Positions 44,156 to 53,291 are shown, counted from the first letter of the stretch. The stretch: 64,000 nucleotides of DNA from Desulfobacterales bacterium (GCA_025454255.1 JALOOU010000002.1:1-64000), one strand, 5' to 3'. Made by a program: numbers and translations. Notes: generated by a model from the sequence alone, not told the origin.

Positions 44156-44516
44156 TCGGGAGGGATTTATAGGGAATGTCCTGACATTTTTTAAGTCCTT
44201 ATTATAACGGCAGACCGCGCTGCGTGTCAAACCATTCCGTCCTTAATGTGGGCGACAAATCCCATTCGGCAGATGGCAGGCGCTCTATGCGAGCAGCGCC
44301 AGCCGGCATGCGGCAAGGAAGGCGCTCTCCCGCCACGCTGCAGGTTCGCGATCGTCGGCGATGGCGTCAACCGGTTGACCCGGCATGTAATTGCACCTCA
44401 GTTGCCCGTAACGTGTGCTGCGGCCGCTGTCGAGAAAAGGCCGACCGGCTTTATGCGGCGACATTGACCATTGCGGCCGAGCATGGCATGGTTCGGTAGG
44501 GGATGAGAATGGAACC

Positions 44517-45497
44517 ATGAAAGCGATCGTGGTCAAGCCGGGCGAAAAAGCGCCGCACTTGGTGTGGGGGGAGGTTCCGGAGGTGCGCTTCGGACCCGGG
44601 GAGGTGCTGGTGGAGGTGCGCGCCACCGCCGTCAACCGGGCCGACCTGCTGCAAGCCCGCGGGCTTTACCCTCCGCCGGCCGGTGCATCGGAAATACTCG
44701 GTTTGGAAATGTCCGGGGTGATCGCAGCGGTCGGGGGGGCTGTCCGCGGCTGGAGGACCGGCGACCGGGTGATGGCGCTCCTCGAGGGCGGGGGCTACGC
44801 GCAGCGGGCGGCCGTGAACGCGGACCTGCTGATGCGGCTGCCGCAGAATTGGTCGTTCGAGCAGGGCGCGGCGGCGCCGGAGGCCTGGCTGACGGCGTTC
44901 GTGAATCTGCTGGTCGAGGGCGGCCTCGTCGAGGGGCAGTCGGTTCTGATCCACGCCGGCGCAAGCGGGGTGGGGACGGCCGCGATCCAGATGGCGCGCG
45001 CAGCGGGCGCGAACGTCTACGCCACGGCCGGCACCGAGGCCAAACTCGACACCTGCCGCGAGCTTGGCGCCCGCGCGGCGATCGACTACAAGAAGATGGA
45101 CTTTGCCGCGGATATCCTGGCCCGCACGGCGGGCCGCGGCGTGGATCTGGTGCTTGACCCGGTGGGCGCTTCGCACCTGAAGCGCAACCTCCAGGTGCTT
45201 GCCCCCGGCGGAAGAGTGGTCCACATCGGTCTGATGGGCGGAAGCCGTGCAGAGATCGATCTCGGGGTCGTGCTTGGGAAAAGCCTGCGCCTGATCGGCT
45301 CGCGGCTCAGGCCTCGGCCGTTGGCCGAGAAAATAGAGATCACCCGGCAGTTCGAACGGCGATTTCGGCCGCTGGTGGCATCCGGCAGGCTCAGCCCGAT
45401 CATCGATCGGGTGTTTCCGATAGAGCAGGCAGAGGCGGCGCATGCCAGGCTTCGCGAGAACCTCAATATCGGCAAGGTCGTGCTCAAGATCGCTTGA
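44517..45497 (+). CDS. NAD(P)H quinone oxidoreductase, MDR family (PIG3-like)
   Basis: A 326-residue medium-chain reductase without zinc ligands. VRATAVNRADLLQARGLYPPP near residue 35, GLEMSGVIAAVG near 65 and the dinucleotide loop HAGASGVGTAAIQMARA near 150 are typical of zeta-crystallin/PIG3-type quinone reductases, as is RLIGSRLRPR near 270. It reduces quinones or other alpha,beta-unsaturated carbonyls with NADPH. The ATG chosen matches the family's start (MKAIVV); the frame is open 34 codons further upstream without support. Not obviously linked with the surface genes around it. Confidence 0.9.
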   Translation: MKAIVVKPGEKAPHLVWGEVPEVRFGPGEVLVEVRATAVNRADLLQARGLYPPPAGASEILGLEMSGVIAAVGGAVRGWRTGDRVMALLEGGGYAQRAAVNADLLMRLPQNWSFEQGAAAPEAWLTAFVNLLVEGGLVEGQSVLIHAGASGVGTAAIQMARAAGANVYATAGTEAKLDTCRELGARAAIDYKKMDFAADILARTAGRGVDLVLDPVGASHLKRNLQVLAPGGRVVHIGLMGGSRAEIDLGVVLGKSLRLIGSRLRPRPLAEKIEITRQFERRFRPLVASGRLSPIIDRVFPIEQAEAAHARLRENLNIGKVVLKIA

Positions 45498-45550
45498 AAG
45501 AGATTCTTCAGCAGACGGCCAGTCGGAGCGCAGATCATGAAAGGGGGGCG

Positions 45551-45580
45551 GCATGTTGGGAAATTTAGTTCCTAACATGC
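45551..45580. terminator. Hairpin (GCATGTT...AACATGC) after the quinone reductase
   Basis: A 12-base stem with one G-T wobble around loop ATTTAG. No T-run follows, so it may be a factor-dependent stop or a protein-binding palindrome. Nothing else is evident in 45498-45841 except an AT-rich stretch near 45700-45770. Confidence 0.4.
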
Positions 45581-45841
45581 GGGTTCTGTCAACCCATTCA
45601 GTGTTCGCCGGATCACACTGGATTCAACATTATTCAGGAAGGTTAATCATAGAGGCCGCCCGGTTGACGCCCCGGCGCACATAGCCTGGTTACTTAATGG
45701 TGAGACTTTTGAGCAACATTTTCCCTTGCACCACAGAACCGAATTCGATATGATCAAAATCTAAACCATCAGGCTCCAATGATTCGCTCTGCCGTATCCG
45801 CCATGCGCTTCTTCCGCCCCGGGGCCGCCCAAGGAAGGTAT

Positions 45842-46408
45842 ATGAAGACAAGAAAATTCTTTCTACGATGGCAGGCTCTACTTTTATCCGCTGTCCTTGT
45901 CAGCCTGGCCTGGTCCACCCCCGTTTTATGCGCGACCGTGACACTGGCGTGGGATCCGAACCGCGAGGCGGATTTAAAAGGATACGGGGTCTATTTCAGG
46001 CAAAACGCGGCGGGCCCCTACTCGTTGGCAGGGTATGTGACCGTCGGCGAGCTGCCCAACCCATCGCTGCCCTCGTTCGCGGTAACCGGTCTGCAGGAGG
46101 GGGGGCGCTATTTCTTTGCGGCAACCGCATACAATACCGCCGGGGCTGAAAGCGCCTTCTCAAGCGCGGTCTGCGCCGACATTGCCGTCGGCGGCGTTGT
46201 TTCGGTCTGCCCGTCCTCGATCACCGACTCGCCTCCCACCGGCGGGGCCGCAGTCGGATCATCCTCTGGCGGTGGAGGCGGACAGTGTTTCATCGGCAGC
46301 TTGTCGCAGGGCATCGAAGGCCCCGGCACTCCAGTGAGCCTGGGGCTGATCCTGGCCGGAGCCTTCGCGTGTCTGCTATTGCTCAGGGGGCGTCGCGCTC
46401 CCCATTAG
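45842..46408 (+). CDS. Secreted fibronectin-III-like protein with Gly/CFI C-terminal tail
   Basis: A 188-residue exported protein. The signal peptide (about 1-31, ending VLCA) is followed by one FnIII-type domain (VTLAWDPNREADLKGYGVYF ... YFFAATAYNTAGAES). The C-terminal end has a tripartite sorting-type tail: SSSGGGGGQCFIGS, a hydrophobic helix (VSLGLILAGAFACLLLL) and basic RGRR. The start with AAGGAAGG upstream was preferred to an ATG 63 bases earlier. It is a shorter relative of the next gene, with the same WDPN/WDQN start and CFI tail, and both may be processed by the same sorting protease. Confidence 0.78.
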   Translation: MKTRKFFLRWQALLLSAVLVSLAWSTPVLCATVTLAWDPNREADLKGYGVYFRQNAAGPYSLAGYVTVGELPNPSLPSFAVTGLQEGGRYFFAATAYNTAGAESAFSSAVCADIAVGGVVSVCPSSITDSPPTGGAAVGSSSGGGGGQCFIGSLSQGIEGPGTPVSLGLILAGAFACLLLLRGRRAPH

Positions 46409-46689
46409 CCGGAATCCCGCTGCTTTCCTGGTCATCAACGCCGCAGGGTGCCGAAAGGCATCGGGCGGCTTTTTATTTTAAGCCCCCCTGGTGAGGCACT
46501 GGTTTAATTTGAATAACGCGAGCGAAAGCCGGATTTCTAAAAAAGCAGCCCCTCCGGGATTCGGCCTTGCCCGCTGCCGCGCAAATTCACATAAACTTTC
46601 AATGGATAGCCGGTAGTTACCGACACCGGTGAATTTGGCATCCCTGTTGCTTGAGGACTCTGCGAAATCGCTCTCTCTCATTAAGACTG

Positions 46690-46790
46690 CTTGATAATGG
46701 CAAACTGCCTGAAAGGGCAGGACGCAAAGCCACCGGCCTAAGTCGCGCGGGCGCGTGATACGGTAGCGGGGCTGCCGGGCGGGCTCAGCA
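46690..46790 (+). ncRNA. Cyclic di-GMP-I (GEMM) riboswitch
   Basis: All consensus parts are present in order: GGCAAAC, P2 stem CTGCC-(T)GAAA(G)-GGCAG with the GAAA tetraloop, GGACGCAAAGCCACCGGCCTA, a P3 arm (CGCGCGGGCGCG) and GGTAGCGGGGCTGCC. Just downstream TTCGGAAA can pair with TTTCCGAA, ending against the AAGGTG ribosome site of the next gene, a plausible translational switch. It controls the large FnIII-like surface protein 54 bases further on. Confidence 0.93.
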
Positions 46791-46843
46791 TCATTCGGAA
46801 ATGTGCTGGCCATTGCCGGTCGAATTTTCCGAAAGGTGCTTGG

Positions 46844-48853
46844 ATGAAGACGATTGCAGTCAGATTGCCGCGGCGGTCCCGGAACCTCATTATCTTCTCC
46901 ATGCTGCTGGCAGGGATTCTTTTATCCATGCTGGCCCATGCCGAAACCGTGACGATGGCCTGGGACCAGAACACGGAGTCGGACCTGGCAGGCTACCGGC
47001 TGCATTACGGCACGGTGAGCAGGAGCTACACGCAGAGCATCGACGTCGGAAACGTTACGCAATACGCCATCAGCGAACTTGCCGCCGGCCGGACCTATTA
47101 CTTTGCGGCCACGGCCTACAATGCCGCCGGCAGCGAGAGCGGCTACTCCGACGAGGTCAGCCACGCCATCCCCGCGCCCAACAGCCCGCCGTCCACCCCT
47201 GCGGTGCCGTCCGGGGCGGCGAGCGCTCTGGCCGGCACCTCCATGGCCTTCGCCACCGCCGCAACCGACCCCAACGGCGACGCCCTGCAGTACCGCTTCG
47301 ACTGGGGCAATGGGGCGCTCTCCGAATGGGGTGCGGCGAGCCAAACCACTATCTGGCCCGCCGCAGGCCAGTACAGCGTGAGAGCCCAGGCGCGCGATGC
47401 GATGGGGATGGAGTCCGCCTGGTCGGCCGGCCTCCCGGTCACCATCAGCGCCAACCAGGCCCCTGCGGTCAGCGCAGGGGCAGACCAGAGCGTCCTGGCC
47501 GGGGCATCGGTGACGTTGTCCGGCTCCGGCACGGACCCGGACAACGGGATCACGAGCTGGCAGTGGCGTCAAACCTCCGGCGCTGCGGTTTCTCTGACCG
47601 GCGCCGCGACCCAGCAGGCGCGCTTCACGGCCCCGGCGATCACCAGCGGCAGCCTGAACCTCGTCTTCGAATTCACCGCCACCGATGCGGCCGGGCTGAC
47701 GGCCGCGGCCGCCTGCACCGTGACGGTGCGTTCCGCGGCTGCGGGCGGCGTCGGTTTGCCTGACGACACGGTCCCCGTCCCCAGCGATCCGGGCGGATGG
47801 CAGGCGAACGGCGGCAACCCCGAGCCGGGTCAGACCCCGGGCGGGCCCGCACCGTCCTCTCCGGCCAACCAGGCGCCGCAGCCGCCGATCCTGGCTGCGC
47901 CAGCGACCGACGAAGTTACCAGCACCCTGCCGACTCTGCAGACCGAGCACTTCAGCGACCCGGATGACGGCGATCGGCATGCCGAAACACGCTGGCAGGT
48001 TTTTCGCGACGAGGACAGCGCATGCGTCCTTGACATTCGCAGCAACACCGCGCTCACCCGTTTGACGGTGCCCAAGCTGGTGCTCGACGAGGCCACGGCC
48101 TATTTCTGGAGGGTGCAGTTCTCCGACTCGCGGGGGGCGGCCTCCGAGTGGTCCAGCTACGGGTATTTCACAACCGCCAACAGCGGCGCGGACCTCAATG
48201 CAGACGGCATCCCCGACGCCCAGGCGGCGGACCCGGCGGCGGACCTGGATCAAGATGGCGTGAAGGATTTTCTGCAGACCCACATCAAGTCGCTCAAGAT
48301 GGAGGGCACGCAGGTCCAAATGGGTGTCAGCATCAAAGACTGCCCGGCGGCCCTGGCCATCGAGTACGTCGAGTCCGAGGACCCGCAGCAGGCGGATGCC
48401 CATGCAGCGGGGAAACCGCTGCGGATGCCTTTCGGGCTGATCAATTTCAGAATCGCCGTCGCCCGGCCCGGCGACTCGGCTGCCGTGACGATCCATTTCT
48501 CCCGGCCGGCACCGCGCTCCGGCAAGTGGTACAAGTATGACCCCGTCTCGGGAAGCTGGTTCGACTTTTCGGCCCTCGCGCGGTTCGCCGCGGACCGCAG
48601 GTCCGTCACCCTCTCCCTGACCGACGGGGGCAACGGCGATGCCGACGGGATCGCCAACGGCGTCATCGTCGACCCGGCCGGCATCGTCGAAGTAGATGAG
48701 ATCCTCGGCGGCGCCTCCTCGGGCGGCGGAGGCTGTTTCATCGATGCGGCCGGCGCCAACGGGTGCAGCCCGGCGATCCTGCTGAGCCTCTTGAGCATGG
48801 CCGGCCTGCTGAGGGCGGCCAGGTGGGTGCAGAAAACGGCCATCCGCATGTGA
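46844..48853 (+). CDS. Large secreted FnIII/Ig-like surface protein with CFI tail
   Basis: A 669-residue exported protein. Signal peptide to about 36 (AHAETV). FnIII domain (VTMAWDQNTESDLAGYRLHY, FAATAYNAAGSES), then a PKD/Ig-like region (ANQAPAVSAGADQSVLAGASVTLSGSGTDPD), a second Ig-like domain with WRVQFSDSRGAASEW, a calcium-site-like DLNADGIPDAQ ... DLDQDGVKD segment, and a beta domain. It ends in GGASSGGGGCFIDAAG, a hydrophobic helix and WVQK, the same kind of tail as the previous gene. It is controlled by the adjacent c-di-GMP riboswitch, so it is probably a biofilm/adhesion factor. The tail may be an exosortase-type sorting signal. Confidence 0.85.
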   Translation: MKTIAVRLPRRSRNLIIFSMLLAGILLSMLAHAETVTMAWDQNTESDLAGYRLHYGTVSRSYTQSIDVGNVTQYAISELAAGRTYYFAATAYNAAGSESGYSDEVSHAIPAPNSPPSTPAVPSGAASALAGTSMAFATAATDPNGDALQYRFDWGNGALSEWGAASQTTIWPAAGQYSVRAQARDAMGMESAWSAGLPVTISANQAPAVSAGADQSVLAGASVTLSGSGTDPDNGITSWQWRQTSGAAVSLTGAATQQARFTAPAITSGSLNLVFEFTATDAAGLTAAAACTVTVRSAAAGGVGLPDDTVPVPSDPGGWQANGGNPEPGQTPGGPAPSSPANQAPQPPILAAPATDEVTSTLPTLQTEHFSDPDDGDRHAETRWQVFRDEDSACVLDIRSNTALTRLTVPKLVLDEATAYFWRVQFSDSRGAASEWSSYGYFTTANSGADLNADGIPDAQAADPAADLDQDGVKDFLQTHIKSLKMEGTQVQMGVSIKDCPAALAIEYVESEDPQQADAHAAGKPLRMPFGLINFRIAVARPGDSAAVTIHFSRPAPRSGKWYKYDPVSGSWFDFSALARFAADRRSVTLSLTDGGNGDADGIANGVIVDPAGIVEVDEILGGASSGGGGCFIDAAGANGCSPAILLSLLSMAGLLRAARWVQKTAIRM

Positions 48854-49270
48854 AAAGGGTGTGCGTAATCGGGGTTTTTTCCCGTCGGCCCATGCCGGCA
48901 CGTGCCCGGCATATCTCTGCGATCAACAGCGCTCCCCACCGGCGGCAACGAAGAAAACCACCCGATCGGTCGTGTGCACTTCGGCTCGCGTTTGCCACGC
49001 GGGCCTTTGGCATCGTTTTCCCCGCCCGTCCCATTGACTCGCCTCGGTCCACTGCATAAATTACTCTCCAAGCAAAAGGGCCCCCGAACAAGCCGTTCGG
49101 TCGACCAACGGCGACGGCAGCAACGCTGCTTGATCCGCGCGCTGAGCCGGGGGGCTGCATTGCCGTGCCGGCTATGTCGTAGCAGCCACCCGCCGCGTGG
49201 ATCGCTGGCGCCAAGACAGAGTTCCGGTCGGACGAATCAAAGGGTTCTTCTCACTGTCAAGGAGGCGATG

Positions 49271-49648
49271 ATGCAGCTCAAGGAGTACTTCGAAAACACG
49301 AAGGGAATCGGCGTGCTGGCCACCGCCGACAGCAAGGGGCTCGTGGATGCGGCGGTTTACTCGCGGCCGCACTTCATGGAAGACGGGGCGCTCGCCTTCA
49401 TCATGCGCGACCGCCTGACCCACCACAACCTGCAGTCGAACCCCTACGCCACCTTCCTCTTCGTGGAGCACGGCCCCGGCTACAACGGCAAGCGGCTCTT
49501 CCTGGAGAAAATTCGTGAGGAGCAGAACCCGGAGCTGATCAAGAAGATCAAGCGCCGCAAATACACCGACGACGGGGATGAGCCCAAATTTCTGGTCTAT
49601 TTCAAACTGAATCGGGAGCTGCCCCTGATCGGCGGCACTCCCGCCTGA
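49271..49648 (+). CDS. Pyridoxamine 5'-phosphate oxidase-like flavin split-barrel protein
   Basis: A 125-residue protein of the FMN-binding split-barrel fold: KGIGVLATADSKGLVDAAVYS (strands 1-2), IMRDRLTHHNLQSNPYATFLFVEHG (flavin-phosphate region). Start chosen from AAGGAGG with 5-base spacing; the frame is open much further upstream (to about 48.9 kb) but that part has no ribosome site and shows no family features. The real enzymes of this group reduce or bind varied substrates with FMN or F420; true PNPOx activity is doubtful. The 417 bases before it hold no recognisable gene. Confidence 0.78.
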   Translation: MQLKEYFENTKGIGVLATADSKGLVDAAVYSRPHFMEDGALAFIMRDRLTHHNLQSNPYATFLFVEHGPGYNGKRLFLEKIREEQNPELIKKIKRRKYTDDGDEPKFLVYFKLNRELPLIGGTPA

Positions 49649-49674
49649 CGCCCGGTACGGGTGCGGTTTCGGCG

Positions 49675-50151
49675 ATGGAACGCGGTGACCTCATCCATCG
49701 ACAAAAAGTGGAAGCGACCCTGCGCGGGTTGTTGAGCGGTCAGCGGCTCGCCGTGGTGGCCACTCACACCGCAGGGCAGCCCTATGCCAATCTCGTGGCC
49801 TTTGCCGAATCCCCGGATCTTATGAGCCTCTTCTTTGCCACGGCGCGCTCGACCCGCAAGTACGAAAACCTCGCGGCCGACCGCCGCGTGGCGCTTTTGA
49901 TCGACAGCCGCCGCAACCGGGAAGGTGATTTTCACGAGGCTGCGGCGGCAACGGTGATCGGCGTCGCCACCGAAACGAAGGTCGTCGAGAAAGAGGGGGC
50001 TTTAGGGGTTTTTCTTGCCAAGCACCCCTACCTGGAGGAGTTCGTGCGCGCGCCGACCTGCGCGCTTTTCAGGGTCTGCGTGAAGAAGTACATCCTGGTC
50101 CGCAATTTCCAGGATGTGATGGAATGGAGGGTTGAGGCGGAAAGCGGCTAA
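49675..50151 (+). CDS. Pyridoxamine 5'-phosphate oxidase-like protein
   Basis: A 158-residue split-barrel protein. It has RLAVVATHTAGQPYANLVAFAESPD, ATARSTRKYENLAADRRVALLIDSR (the phosphate-binding Arg/Lys stretch) and VFLAKHPYLEEFVRAPTCALFRV. It lies 26 bases after another member of the family and about 2.5 kb from a third, and it resembles the third (on the - strand) most: both have the FLxKHP and CxLxRV endings. The group probably binds FMN. Substrate unknown. Confidence 0.8.
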   Translation: MERGDLIHRQKVEATLRGLLSGQRLAVVATHTAGQPYANLVAFAESPDLMSLFFATARSTRKYENLAADRRVALLIDSRRNREGDFHEAAAATVIGVATETKVVEKEGALGVFLAKHPYLEEFVRAPTCALFRVCVKKYILVRNFQDVMEWRVEAESG

Positions 50152-50152
50152 A

Positions 50153-50345
50153 GTGAGCTCAATTACCTAAAACGACTAAAACCGAAAAATCGAAGTGGGT
50201 TAAACGGCCAACGGCTTGCGGAAAAATCGACAAATAAGGCGGTTGAGGTCTTTGGGGCTTTAGACTCGAAGCTCTTTTTTCCGGCTCTGTAATACAGGCT
50301 ATTTCGTCTTTAGGCACTTTGGCTCACTTCAGGCATTTTCGACAC
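50153..50345. repeat. TGCCTAAA-type inverted repeat element, copy A
   Basis: The gap between two genes is bordered by CTAAAGTGAGCTCAATTACCTAAAAC on the left and, in inverse sense, GTCTTTAGGCACTTTGGCTCACTTC on the right. Each arm is a run of imperfect TGCCTAAA / GTGAGC units; the middle is non-coding. Similar bordered elements occur at 52.56-52.70 and 63.49-63.68 kb. Confidence 0.6.
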
Positions 50346-50358
50346 TCACGCTTCCCCT

Positions 50359-52575
50359 ATGCCCTTGATCCTCCACCCCCATGAGATCGGAGAAAACGAC
50401 CGCCCGACGGTCGGAGGCAAGGCATTTGCGCTGGCGCGCCTCGTGCGGGCCGGGTTCCAGGTGCCCGGCTTTCTGAGCATTGCGAGCGGCGCCTACCGGG
50501 AATTCGTATCCCAGGCCGGCCTGGGCGAGCGCATCATGCTCGAGCTGCACCGCAAGGAGTTCAAGCAGATGCGCTGGGAGGAGATCTGGGACTGCGCCAC
50601 GCGCATCCGCAATCTCTTTCTGCGCGCCGCCATGCCGGTCGGCCTCGCGCAGGAGCTGCGTCAGGCGGTATCTGTGCAGTTCGGCGAGCGGCCCGTCGCC
50701 GTGCGCTCATCGGCCCCGGACGAGGACGATGCGCAGAGCTCGTTTGCCGGCCTGCACGAATCCCATCTCAACCTGCGCGGTGCCGAGGCCATCATCGACC
50801 ACACCCGCAAAGTCTGGGCCTCCCTGTGGTCCGATGCCGCCCTGCTGTACCGCCAGGAGCTGAAGCTGGACGTTGCGCAAAGCGCCATGGCGGTGGTCGT
50901 TCAGGAGATGGCGCCGGGCGAGCGCTCCGGCATCGCCTTTTCGCAGAACCCGAGCGAACCGTCCCAGGCGGTCGTGGAGGCGGTCCACGGCCTTAACCAG
51001 GGCTTGGTGGACGGGGCTGTCGAACCCGACCGCTGGGTCGTGGACCGCGACTTCGGCCGGATCATGGGCCACACGCCGGCGCGGCGCGAGCGCTGGGCGG
51101 TTGCGGGTACCGCCGGGATCGAGCTCGCCGCCCTGCCCGACGAGCGGGCGCAGCGCCCCCCGCTCGCGTCCGACGAGGTGCAGGCGGTGTACGAGCTGGC
51201 CAAGCGGGCGGAGGCGCATTTCGGCCGGCCCCAGGATGTCGAGTGGACCATCGTCGACGGGCGCCTGCTGCTCCTGCAGTCCCGGCCGGTGACGACCCGG
51301 CCGCAGGCCGAGGCGGGGGATCAGCGCGCCTGGTACCTGAGCCTGCACCGCAGCTTCGACAACCTAAAGGCGCTGCGCCGCAGGATCGAGCATGAGCAGA
51401 TTCCGGCCATGATCCAGGCGGCGGAGGCCCTTGCCGGCGTCGAGCTCCCAGCGCTTTCCGATCCCGAACTTATCGCGGAGATCCGGCGCCGCTGGGAGAT
51501 CAACGACCGCTGGGTGAAAGTCTATTGGTCCGATTTCATCCCCTTTGCCCACGGGATCCGGCTCTTCGGGCAGGTGTACAACGATGCGCTTCGTCCGGCC
51601 GACCCGTATGAGTTTATCGACCTGCTGACCCGCACCGACATGGCCAGCCTGGCGCGCAACCGGTTGCTGGAGCAGCTGGCGGACCAGGTGCGGTGCAATC
51701 CCGACATGGCAGCGTGCCTGAAGCGCGGAGACTGCGGGGAGCAGGTCCCCGCGTTCCAGCGGTCGCTCGAAGCCTTCATCGGGCGGTTCGGGGACCTCTC
51801 CTGCACCGTGACCGGCGGCACCCAGTGCGCGGGGGCCACCCGGCCGCTGGAGCGGCTGCTGCTCGAGCTGGCGGCGCACCCTGGGCGCTCCGCCGGCGGC
51901 GAAAGCGGGCAGGGGGCTCTTGAGAAACGGGTGCAGCAGTTCGCCGCCGCCTTCCCGGAGCAGAAGCGCGCCGAGGCGCTCGAGATCCTCGAGCTGGCGC
52001 GGGCAAGCTACCGGCTGCGGGACGACGACAACATCCACCTCGGCCGCATCGAGGCGCAGCTGACGGCGGCGCTGCAGGAGGGCCGGCGGCGCCTGGAATC
52101 GGGTTCGGTCAAGGAGCCTTCGACCCGATCCGAGCTGAACGATTTTCTGGAAAGCGTGAAACTGGATTCGCCGGCGGAGAGGTCGCCCGCTCGGTCAAAC
52201 GCCCAAGCCGCCTCCACGGTCGCCCCGCGACAGCTGGTCGGCCAGCCGGCCGGCCCCGGAGTGGCCCGGGGAAGCGCCCGCGTGGTCCGCCGGCATGCCG
52301 ACCTCGATGGGTTCTGCCACGGCGAGGTTCTGGTCTGCGATGCCGTCGACCCCAACATGACCTTCGTGGTGCCCCTGGCCGCTGCCGTGGTCGAGCGCCG
52401 CGGCGGCATGCTGATCCACGGGGCGATCATCGCCCGCGAATACGGGCTGCCCTGCGTGACGGGCATCCCCGATGCCACCGAGCTGATTCGAACCGGGGAC
52501 CCGCTGACGGTGGACGGCTACCTGGGCATCGTGACGGTGAGCCGGGGGGGATCCATAAATGCCTATAGTGCCTAA
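50359..52575 (+). CDS. PEP synthase-like (pyruvate-phosphate dikinase family) protein
   Basis: A 738-residue three-domain protein. ATP-grasp domain (1-315: VGGKAFALARLVRAGFQVPGF, AVRSSAPDEDDAQSSFAG, VEWTIVDGRLLLLQSRPVT); linker region (about 320-600) similar to rifampin phosphotransferase-like proteins; C-terminal swivelling phosphohistidine domain with His687 in GGMLIHGAIIAREYGLP. No C-terminal PEP/pyruvate TIM barrel is present, so it is not a full PEP synthase. It probably phosphorylates a small molecule by ATP to phosphate plus AMP. Its last codons lie inside a repeat arm. PNPOx-like genes flank it on both sides. Confidence 0.82.
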   Translation: MPLILHPHEIGENDRPTVGGKAFALARLVRAGFQVPGFLSIASGAYREFVSQAGLGERIMLELHRKEFKQMRWEEIWDCATRIRNLFLRAAMPVGLAQELRQAVSVQFGERPVAVRSSAPDEDDAQSSFAGLHESHLNLRGAEAIIDHTRKVWASLWSDAALLYRQELKLDVAQSAMAVVVQEMAPGERSGIAFSQNPSEPSQAVVEAVHGLNQGLVDGAVEPDRWVVDRDFGRIMGHTPARRERWAVAGTAGIELAALPDERAQRPPLASDEVQAVYELAKRAEAHFGRPQDVEWTIVDGRLLLLQSRPVTTRPQAEAGDQRAWYLSLHRSFDNLKALRRRIEHEQIPAMIQAAEALAGVELPALSDPELIAEIRRRWEINDRWVKVYWSDFIPFAHGIRLFGQVYNDALRPADPYEFIDLLTRTDMASLARNRLLEQLADQVRCNPDMAACLKRGDCGEQVPAFQRSLEAFIGRFGDLSCTVTGGTQCAGATRPLERLLLELAAHPGRSAGGESGQGALEKRVQQFAAAFPEQKRAEALEILELARASYRLRDDDNIHLGRIEAQLTAALQEGRRRLESGSVKEPSTRSELNDFLESVKLDSPAERSPARSNAQAASTVAPRQLVGQPAGPGVARGSARVVRRHADLDGFCHGEVLVCDAVDPNMTFVVPLAAAVVERRGGMLIHGAIIAREYGLPCVTGIPDATELIRTGDPLTVDGYLGIVTVSRGGSINAYSA

Positions 52576-52699
52576 AATTCAAGGGAGCTCGAACAGCAAG
52601 GGGCGGAGCGCAGAGGGCAACAGAAGCCATTAAAGGAAACGGGCTCAATCGGGTCGACTTACACCTTCCATCTGTTCCCGATGTCAGGCACTATAGGCA
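52560..52699. repeat. TGCCTATAGTGCCT inverted repeat element, copy B
   Basis: Exact 14-base arms TGCCTATAGTGCCT and AGGCACTATAGGCA lie 112 bases apart. The left arm supplies the stop codon (TAA) of the PEP-synthase-like gene and the right arm precedes the 3' end of a - strand gene. Same family as the elements at 50.15 and 63.49 kb, with TTTTAGGCA as an extra unit outside the arm. Confidence 0.7.
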
Positions 52700-52711
52700 A
52701 GTCGGCGCATT

Positions 52712-53149
52712 TTAGGCAGTATCTCCGAATCTCACATGGTGGGCGTCGCTCAGGCCTTTGAGCAGCAGAAAGGACTCGATCCGCACGTGCAGCAGCACGC
52801 ACTCGGGGTGGGCGAGGAATGCCTCCATATGGGGGTGCGCCTTCAAAAGAAAGGCCCGGACACACGCCCGGTCGGCATGGTCTTCGACCTCGGCGCAGGT
52901 CCCCTCCACCGTCAGCGCCTGTGCCTGGCTGCGGGGCGCTTTTTCCCGCGAGTCGATCAGCAGGCTGACCGCGGCGTTGCCGGCCAGGTTGCGGAACTTC
53001 TTGGTCGCCCGGTAGGTGGCGAGGTAGATCTGCGTGCAGTCGGCGTCGCTGGCATAGGCCATCAGAGAGCAGTAGGGGCGGTTGCCGGAAACCGTTGCCA
53101 GCACGCAGATGTTTTTCTCCCGGACAAGAGCCTTCATCTGATCGAGCAT
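52712..53149 (-). CDS. Pyridoxamine 5'-phosphate oxidase-like protein
   Basis: A 145-residue split-barrel protein: LVREKNICVLATVSGNRPYCSLMAYA, LATYRATKKFRNLAGNAAVSLLIDS (flavin phosphate region), FLLKAHPHMEAFLAHPECVLLHV. It is on the opposite strand to its two relatives and faces the PEP-synthase-like gene. KATYRATKKFRNLA is nearly the same element as in the 158-residue relative, supporting a shared ancestor. It likely binds FMN. The space up to the next gene (53150-53388) contains no gene but has a REP-like repeat. Confidence 0.82.
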   Translation of the reverse strand: MLDQMKALVREKNICVLATVSGNRPYCSLMAYASDADCTQIYLATYRATKKFRNLAGNAAVSLLIDSREKAPRSQAQALTVEGTCAEVEDHADRACVRAFLLKAHPHMEAFLAHPECVLLHVRIESFLLLKGLSDAHHVRFGDTA

Positions 53150-53291
53150 CTCTTTTCCCCCCGGATATTTTGGTTGTATTTTCCCCTTATCACTTTTATG
53201 CTGCGGGCGTGAATCAAAAAATGGCCGCGGCCGCGCCGCCCACGCCCCTCGCCAGCGGGTCCCGGCGCATAGTCGCAGGGCCCGATCGGTT

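Noticed and set aside
44224-44499. 91-codon frame in the gap before the quinone reductase.
   Set aside because: No ribosome site, no recognisable domain, Cys/Arg-rich shadow-like composition.
46922-48901. 659-aa open frame on the - strand opposite the large FnIII-like protein.
   Set aside because: Antisense shadow of a GC-rich gene; no domain and an Arg/Gly-rich composition.
48902-49270. 123-codon N-terminal extension of the first PNPOx-like gene.
   Set aside because: No family features, Arg/Ser-rich; AAGGAGG directly before the internal ATG decides the start.
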